Assembly (NCBI GenBank): GCA_025331445.1
Contig: JAIWNE010000005.1
Coordinates: forward strand, 62,001 to 126,000
DNA length: 64,000 bases
Direction of reading: 5' to 3'
Source of the DNA: Blakeslea trispora
Lineage: Eukaryota; Mucoromycota; Mucoromycetes; Mucorales; Choanephoraceae
Shown: one piece after another, positions 61,570 to 64,000 of the stretch
Position numbering within the stretch: position 1 is the first letter of the stretch
Layout of the letters: the number at the start of each line of letters is the position of its first letter
Position numbers and translations under genes: made by a program
The notes under the pieces: model-generated
Database searches by the model: none
Told to the model about the DNA's origin: nothing
The model's input: the letters and a program-made list of their open reading frames with translations, nothing else

Positions 61570-63419
61570 ATGCTTTATTCAAAACCATCTATCCGAAAAT
61601 CAAGCAAATTATCACTTTCTGCAAGTAGTTTGAACTCTACAAATTAAAGAGATCTATCTAATGCTTAGTCATTTTATAGCTGCATTCGAGTGCACAAACC
61701 ACTTCGGAAAATGCAAAAAAGAAACGACACACTATACCTTCTAATCAATCCTCACCTGTCGAGTCTTGTTTTGCGTAAAGTAAACATTTTTATACTCCCC
61801 TTTTATTACTTCTAGACTCTTTTGAAAGTCCCTTTCTCTTACTCTCTGTTTTTATTTATCTACTAACACGCTTGCCCTAATTTAGTGAATCGGATCCGTT
61901 AAAGTCAGCACAGGATAGTCCGATGCTGACACATTGGAAGACAATTGAACAGTTCTATGTCAACAGACTTGATTCGTTACAAAAAGAAATCGAAACAGCC
62001 ATACAACAGAACGAGAAGCTATCGGCAGCTAGAAATGAGCTAGTCCAAGATATACTTCAGCTTCATAAGAAATCAGCTGAATTAACCATGAAAAATGAAA
62101 ATTTGACAAAATCGATTACTGAGAAAGAAAAACATGCCCAGCAGCCACCTATGCACATTCGAACCGAAATCCGAGGTGTAACTCTAGAAGACGCACCTTA
62201 TACTCCACCTTCTCCGCCTGAGGCTAGTGATCATATCCCTCAGAATGTAAATTCTCAAGCCTCGCCTGAAAACAAATCCGAACATCATCTCTCTGAGCAT
62301 CAACACAAACCAAGTCCAGAAACAGTAAAGCAACCAGGGCTGTTTCGTAAAATCAGTCTTCGTCTGTCCACAAAGAAAAGAAGACAAGAGGATGCTCAGT
62401 CACCACTACAGATTTCTGATCCACTAAATGCACCTGCAGCTATCCCTGCTCCTGCTTCAGATGCTGTTGTTCCTACTACCTCTGTCTCAGAACCACTGCT
62501 GCATCCTGCTGCTGTTGTTACGCCCTATTTTGATTACCAAGGGCTAAATTCGACCATTCAAAAACGAAAAAAAAGTACAGAGTTAGTCCGGATAACCATT
62601 TTAGCTACTATTCTAACACTATTTTTATATGATCTAGATGTCGTTTTTGGTAATGATCTTGTCCAGCAAGCCAAGCTAGAAAATACTAAAATTCCATTCA
62701 TCATTTTGAACTGTATTAGAGAGGTTGAGCTTCGAGGTATGCTTACGTCTTTTTTTTTTAGCTCACTATTTGACGGTACACTCACACTTGTTGTTTATTT
62801 AGGATTATCAATTGAAGGCATCTATCGAAAATCAGGCACCTTGGTTCAAATCAAAGAATTACAAGATGCGTTAAACGAACAAAAGAACATTTCACTTTCT
62901 CGATACCAAGATGTGAGTGTGATTACCAGTGTTCTCAAGCTGTACTTTCGTGAATTGCCAACCCCCTTGATCTCGAATGATTTCATCTGTAAGTCTATTG
63001 TTTGATTATATTTCCTTTTTAAAAAAAAGAAGAGATCCGCTTACTTATACTTTCAACCGATAGGCCCATCAGATATGCAAATTCAAGAAAAAATAGATAG
63101 AACTTGTAGTTTGTTACGTTTAATGCCAACTGAGAGCTATTGTACTTTGAAATACCTTATGGAACACTTAAGAAGGTAAGAAAATGAATAACAAAAAGTC
63201 TTTTTTCTTTTACAGTTTCTGATCAAATCAATTGTTTCTTTCTATAGAATACATCAAAACCATACAATTAACCGTATGCCATCTAGGAATTTGGCTGTTA
63301 TTTTTGGTCCCACACTTATGCGCTTCACTGCGGGCAATGAAGAGCAACAGATGCGAGACATGATTGATACTATTGATTTCTTTATTTTACATTGTCATGT
63401 TATTTTTGCCGAACTTTAG
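61570..63419 (+). CDS. RhoGAP-domain protein with N-terminal coiled coil
   Basis: Proposed exons: 61570-61620, 61680-61774, 61886-62574, 62638-62736, 62803-62988, 63064-63175 and 63248-63419; 467 aa. A coiled-coil region (HWKTIEQFYVNRLDSLQKE...) and a Pro/Ser-rich linker with a basic patch (FRKISLRLSTKKRR) precede the RhoGAP domain (about residues 280-460). The domain shows VFGNDLVQQA, GIYRKSGT (arginine finger), ITSVLKLYFRELPTPL and RNLAVIFGPTL. All key GAP residues are present, so it should stimulate GTP hydrolysis by a Rho-type GTPase. Intron 1 is best explained with a GC donor (GCAAGT at 61621). The intron 62575-62637 is a multiple of three with no stop, supported mainly by a CTAAC branch site; retention would add 21 residues. 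Confidence 0.8.
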
Positions 63420-63528
63420 TTTGACCTTTTTTCTTTTGTATATACAACACATCTCTCTCTATTTTTTTTCTCCCTTAGTTTTTCTTTACTGCTTTTTCTT
63501 TATGGGAAACTTCTTTCTCTCTCTCTTT

Positions 63529-64000
63529 TTAATTATTTATTTGTTCTAGTAAATTAGTTAAAGAAGTTTTATCCAAAGGTATAAAGAAGAACTCAGTGCC
63601 ATCTAAGCTCTTTTTAGTTGAAATCAATTTGTGATCTCTAAATTCAGTCAGCTCAGTACGGAATGAGAGATCGCTTGAGACATAAAAGCCTTCACGACAC
63701 TTTTGGTAGTATTGACTATAGGTCAAACCAACACTCTCATTACCCTTGCCTTCCATTTTGCAGTCATCCATAGCCTCCAGTTGATATTCCGTCAAGACCT
63801 TAAAGACACCACGGGCATTATATGTCAATGAGTCAAGCACATATTTTGCACCACGTGCACCACCTAATTCACCCTGTCGAACCATCATAGAGTTCTCAAA
63901 ACTGGTTTCCACTAGATAATCTGCAAATGTGGTAGCATCATGCCAGATCCAGTTAAATCGACTTGACTTGACATTGTCCCACAACAGACCTGCATTAATA
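63529..64000 (-). CDS. ORC2: Origin recognition complex subunit 2, C-terminal part (5' end outside window)
   Basis: The open frame runs from the window end to TAA at 63529-63531. Orc2 is part of the six-subunit complex that marks replication origins. Visible family sequence: LLWDNVKSSRFNWIWHDATT, the VETSFENSMMVRQGE block, GAKYVLDSLTYNARGVFK, and the C-terminal winged-helix segment with FRTELTEFRDHKLISTKK and DGTEFFFIPLD. Only about the last 157 residues are in the window. Convergent with the RhoGAP gene, 109 bases between stops. Confidence 0.92.
   Translation of the reverse strand, partial: INAGLLWDNVKSSRFNWIWHDATTFADYLVETSFENSMMVRQGELGGARGAKYVLDSLTYNARGVFKVLTEYQLEAMDDCKMEGKGNESVGLTYSQYYQKCREGFYVSSDLSFRTELTEFRDHKLISTKKSLDGTEFFFIPLDKTSLTNLLEQINN

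Overview
This window looks like a chromosomal segment of a filamentous fungus, most likely a Mucoromycota/Mucorales-type genome. The inference rests on several things. The DNA is AT-rich with long T, A and CT runs. Genes are compact, with many short introns (mostly 50-120 nt, GT-AG, CTRAY-like branch sites). Typical fungal families are present: a Cdc11-class septin, a LIM-RhoGAP of the Lrg1 type, GH37 trehalase, Bcs1, Rex1 and a Coy1-like golgin. No prokaryotic, plasmid or phage features were seen. Gene models below were spliced by hand. In nearly all of them exon phases join without remainder, which supports them independently of homology.

Layout. 0-9 kb: the 3' end of ELG1/ATAD5 (+), a convergent transferrin-receptor/PSMA-like M28 peptidase (-), a 2.2 kb gap, then the LIM-RhoGAP (+). 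9-20 kb: carnitine acetyltransferase with a peroxisomal C-terminus (-), a small Gly/Gln-rich protein (-), a previously easy-to-miss 88-codon two-exon gene (-), and a large gene-poor gap. 20-30 kb: a CAMK-like protein kinase (+), a RING-finger protein (-), the RNA exonuclease REX1 (-) and the mitochondrial AAA chaperone BCS1 (-). 30-43 kb: the complete lipid-transfer protein gene VPS13 (13 exons, about 3182 aa, -) followed head-to-tail by the Golgi coiled-coil protein CASP/COY1 (-), with a small orphan gene diverging from it (+). 44-54 kb: septin CDC11 (11 exons), secreted trehalase, fibrillarin/NOP1 and a DnaJ-B12-like membrane J-protein, all on +. 54-61.5 kb: a transposon graveyard with a decayed hAT element, a 5'-truncated non-LTR retrotransposon with poly-A tail, and an almost full-length Tc1/mariner element with matching terminal repeats but a wrecked transposase. 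61.5-64 kb: a second RhoGAP gene (+) and the C-terminal part of ORC2 (-), cut by the window end.

The genes are mostly housekeeping and do not form a functional cluster. Loose themes are Rho/septin-based cell polarity (LRG1-like, second RhoGAP, CDC11), membrane traffic and contact sites (VPS13, COY1), DNA replication (ELG1, ORC2) and RNA processing (REX1, NOP1). I do not see an obviously new biological system. The most interesting items are a small-TIR (MITE) family with two copies, two candidate GC-AG introns, two in-frame stop-free introns in one RhoGAP gene, two small unrecognised genes, and the inactivated Tc1 element.
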